This document shows positions 5,326 through 5,975 of a stretch of DNA of 5,975 nucleotides, one piece after another; position 1 is the stretch's first letter; each line of letters begins with the position of its first letter. Where the stretch lies: positions 1 to 5,975 of the forward strand of contig JALHTV010000136.1 of assembly GCA_022866005.1 (NCBI GenBank). The letters are read 5' to 3'. The notes beneath the pieces are model-generated. The model saw nothing but the letters and a program-made list of their open reading frames with translations, was not told where the DNA came from and ran no database searches. Source of the DNA: Phycisphaerae bacterium (GTDB lineage Bacteria; Planctomycetota; Phycisphaerae; SM23-33). The position numbers and the translations under genes were made by a program.

Positions 5326-5332
5326 CCACCTT
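5326..5332 (-). promoter_or_regulatory. Ribosome binding site supporting the GTG start of polX
   Basis: AAGGTGG on the minus strand, three bases before the GTG at 5322. It is an imperfect Shine-Dalgarno but supports GTG. The first internal ATG (residue 13) would remove conserved N-terminal residues. Confidence 0.6.
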
Positions 5333-5342
5333 GTCCGCGCTC

Positions 5343-5370
5343 AGTATACGCCGCCCTCCGCCGCGGGCAA
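5343..5370 (-). promoter_or_regulatory. Putative sigma70-like promoter of polX
   Basis: On the minus strand TTGCCC (complement of 5365-5370), a 16-base spacer and TATACT (complement of 5343-5348). The -10 matches at 5 of 6 positions. The start would lie near 5336, giving a leader of about 14 bases that holds just the ribosome binding site. Confidence 0.55.
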
Positions 5371-5389
5371 CGGGCCGGGCGGCGTTGCC
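5366..5389. repeat. Inverted repeat spanning both divergent -35 boxes (polX/acylphosphatase)
   Basis: GGCAACG (5366-5372) and CGTTGCC (5383-5389) are a perfect 7-bp inverted repeat with a 10-base spacer. Each arm overlaps one of the two back-to-back -35 boxes, so a dimeric regulator bound here would touch both promoters. Part of the symmetry follows simply from both -35 boxes reading TTGCC. Confidence 0.4.
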
Positions 5390-5414
5390 GCCAGGCCAGG
5401 GTCGCGCGTACAAT
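5385..5414 (+). promoter_or_regulatory. Putative sigma70-like promoter of the acylphosphatase gene
   Basis: TTGCCG (5385-5390), an 18-base spacer and TACAAT (5409-5414). The -10 matches the consensus at 5 of 6 positions. The start would lie near 5421, leaving a short leader that carries the AAAGGA ribosome binding site (5422-5427). Confidence 0.55.
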
Positions 5415-5421
5415 CCCACGG

Positions 5422-5427
5422 AAAGGA
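5422..5427 (+). promoter_or_regulatory. Ribosome binding site of the acylphosphatase gene
   Basis: AAAGGA nine bases before the ATG at 5437. It decides the start: the frame is open far upstream across the antisense of polX, but only this ATG yields a normal acylphosphatase. Confidence 0.75.
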
Positions 5428-5436
5428 CCTCTCCCC

Positions 5437-5712
5437 ATGGCCTGCCAGCAGCGGCGAGTGGTGTTTGAGGGCGACGTGCAGGGGGTGGGATTCCGCTACA
5501 CCGCCTGCCGGATGGCGGAGGGTTACGAGGTCACCGGCTATGTCCGCAATCTGCCCGACGGGCGCGTGGAGTGCCTGATGGAGGGCGAGGCCGACGAGAT
5601 TGACCGCTTTCTGGCGGCGTTGGCGCAGCGCATGGGGGATTACATCCGAAGCACGACGCAGCAGACCGCTCCTCCCACCGGGGCCTACCGGACCTTCACC
5701 GTCGCATTCTGA
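5437..5712 (+). CDS. acyP: Acylphosphatase
   Basis: A 91-residue cytoplasmic enzyme that hydrolyses the carboxyl-phosphate bond of acyl phosphates such as acetyl phosphate, carbamoyl phosphate or 1,3-bisphosphoglycerate. Both family signatures are present: GDVQGVGFRY (12-21), with the phosphate-binding loop and the essential Arg20, and GYVRNLPDGRVE (34-45), with the catalytic Asn38. The 91-residue length is standard for the ferredoxin-like alpha/beta fold of this family, and no extra domain such as the HypF context is attached. The gene is divergent from polX across a 114-base promoter region and is followed 66 bases later by a cation transporter gene with its own promoter-like sequence. No functional link to either neighbour is evident. 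Confidence 0.95.
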   Translation: MACQQRRVVFEGDVQGVGFRYTACRMAEGYEVTGYVRNLPDGRVECLMEGEADEIDRFLAALAQRMGDYIRSTTQQTAPPTGAYRTFTVAF

Positions 5713-5725
5713 TTCTGCCACGGTG

Positions 5726-5754
5726 CTGACGGGGGCGGGAGAGTGTGGTAGTAT
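5726..5754 (+). promoter_or_regulatory. Putative sigma70-like promoter of the cation transporter gene
   Basis: CTGACG (5726-5731), a 17-base spacer and TAGTAT (5749-5754). The -35 matches at 4 of 6 positions and the -10 at 4 of 6. The predicted start near 5761 gives a short leader ending in the ribosome binding site AGGAAG (5770-5775) before the ATG at 5779. Read-through from the acylphosphatase gene is also possible because no terminator is visible between them. Confidence 0.45.
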
Positions 5755-5778
5755 CCCGGCCGATTTGCCAGGAAGACC

Positions 5779-5975
5779 ATGGGCAACCGCACGACAACGC
5801 GCCGCTGGATGCTGACCCCTAACGGCATCACGTGGGTCAGTGTCGCAATCAATGTGACGCTGACAGCCGCAAAGATCGTCGTGGGGCTTCTCTGCCGCAG
5901 CCAGGCCCTGATCGCGGACGGGGTCCACAGTGGATCGGACCTGGCCAGTGACGTCCCCGTGTTGGCGGCGCTTCG
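5779..5975 (+). CDS. Cation diffusion facilitator family transporter, N-terminal part (3' end cut by window edge)
   Basis: The first 65 residues of an inner-membrane metal cation/proton antiporter of the CDF family, which exports divalent metals such as Zn, Fe, Mn or Co. After a short basic N-terminus, the first membrane segment (about 17-38) includes the pattern Asn25...Lys32...Gly36 common to the family. It is followed by SQALIADGVHSGSDLASD (41-58), the conserved entry to membrane helix 2. His50 and Asp54 form the HxxxD pair of metal site A, with Asp47 nearby. Pro60 in the SDVPVL stretch is less usual, since this position is normally hydrophobic. About 220-320 further residues, including the C-terminal cytoplasmic domain, lie outside the window, so the metal cannot be assigned. 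The ATG at 5779 has AGGAAG just upstream. Family assignment is firm despite the truncation. Confidence 0.9.
   Translation, partial: MGNRTTTRRWMLTPNGITWVSVAINVTLTAAKIVVGLLCRSQALIADGVHSGSDLASDVPVLAAL

Noticed and set aside
4525..5436. Long upstream open frame fused to the acylphosphatase frame
   Set aside because: It is antisense to polX, which has full family motifs. The acylphosphatase start at 5437 has its own ribosome binding site and promoter and gives normal family length.
1..5975. A new defence system, mobile element or CRISPR array
   Set aside because: I saw no transposase, integrase, nuclease-helicase cassette, regularly spaced repeats or attachment-site duplication. All but one of the eight genes belong to well-known families.

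Overview
The window is GC-rich (roughly two thirds G+C by eye) and densely packed with bacterial genes. Eight protein-coding genes cover almost all of it, two of them cut by the window edges, and no gap exceeds 190 bases. I see no rRNA, tRNA, CRISPR array, insertion sequence or phage gene. The best guess at the source is a Planctomycetota-type bacterium (perhaps Phycisphaerae-like). This rests on the GC-rich composition, the style of the secreted lipoprotein with Asp-box/beta-sandwich modules, and the mix of family members. It is an inference from style and not a marker-gene result. The small clostridial-type 2[4Fe-4S] ferredoxin hints at anaerobic or microaerobic metabolism.

Left part (1-1703): two minus-strand genes form an operon, a ThiF/MoeB/HesA-type adenylyltransferase (722-1516) followed 27 bases later by cysteine synthase (cysK, partial, running off the left edge). 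They are transcribed away from a compact divergent control region (1517-1703) that also carries the promoter of the ferredoxin gene. An E1-like adenylating enzyme beside a cysteine synthase suggests sulfur trafficking, possibly through a thiocarboxylated carrier protein, although no carrier gene lies in the window.

Middle part (1704-3587, plus strand): a 56-residue ferredoxin, an 87-residue MazG-like nucleotide pyrophosphohydrolase, then a 409-residue lipoprotein of unknown function. The 165-base gap before the lipoprotein holds two stem-loops, one directly upstream of its ribosome binding site.

Right part (3598-5975): a full-length PolX (X-family DNA polymerase with a C-terminal PHP nuclease domain) on the minus strand converges on the lipoprotein gene with only 10 bases between stop codons. 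Its GTG start faces a divergent acylphosphatase gene across a 114-base region with two back-to-back sigma70-like promoters. After the acylphosphatase comes the start of a cation diffusion facilitator transporter, cut by the right edge, with its own promoter-like sequence.

Most of the content is recognisable housekeeping or maintenance function. I found no convincing new multi-gene system. The points most worth following up are the ThiF-like/CysK pair, the unassigned lipoprotein with its structured leader, and the two symmetric divergent promoter regions.
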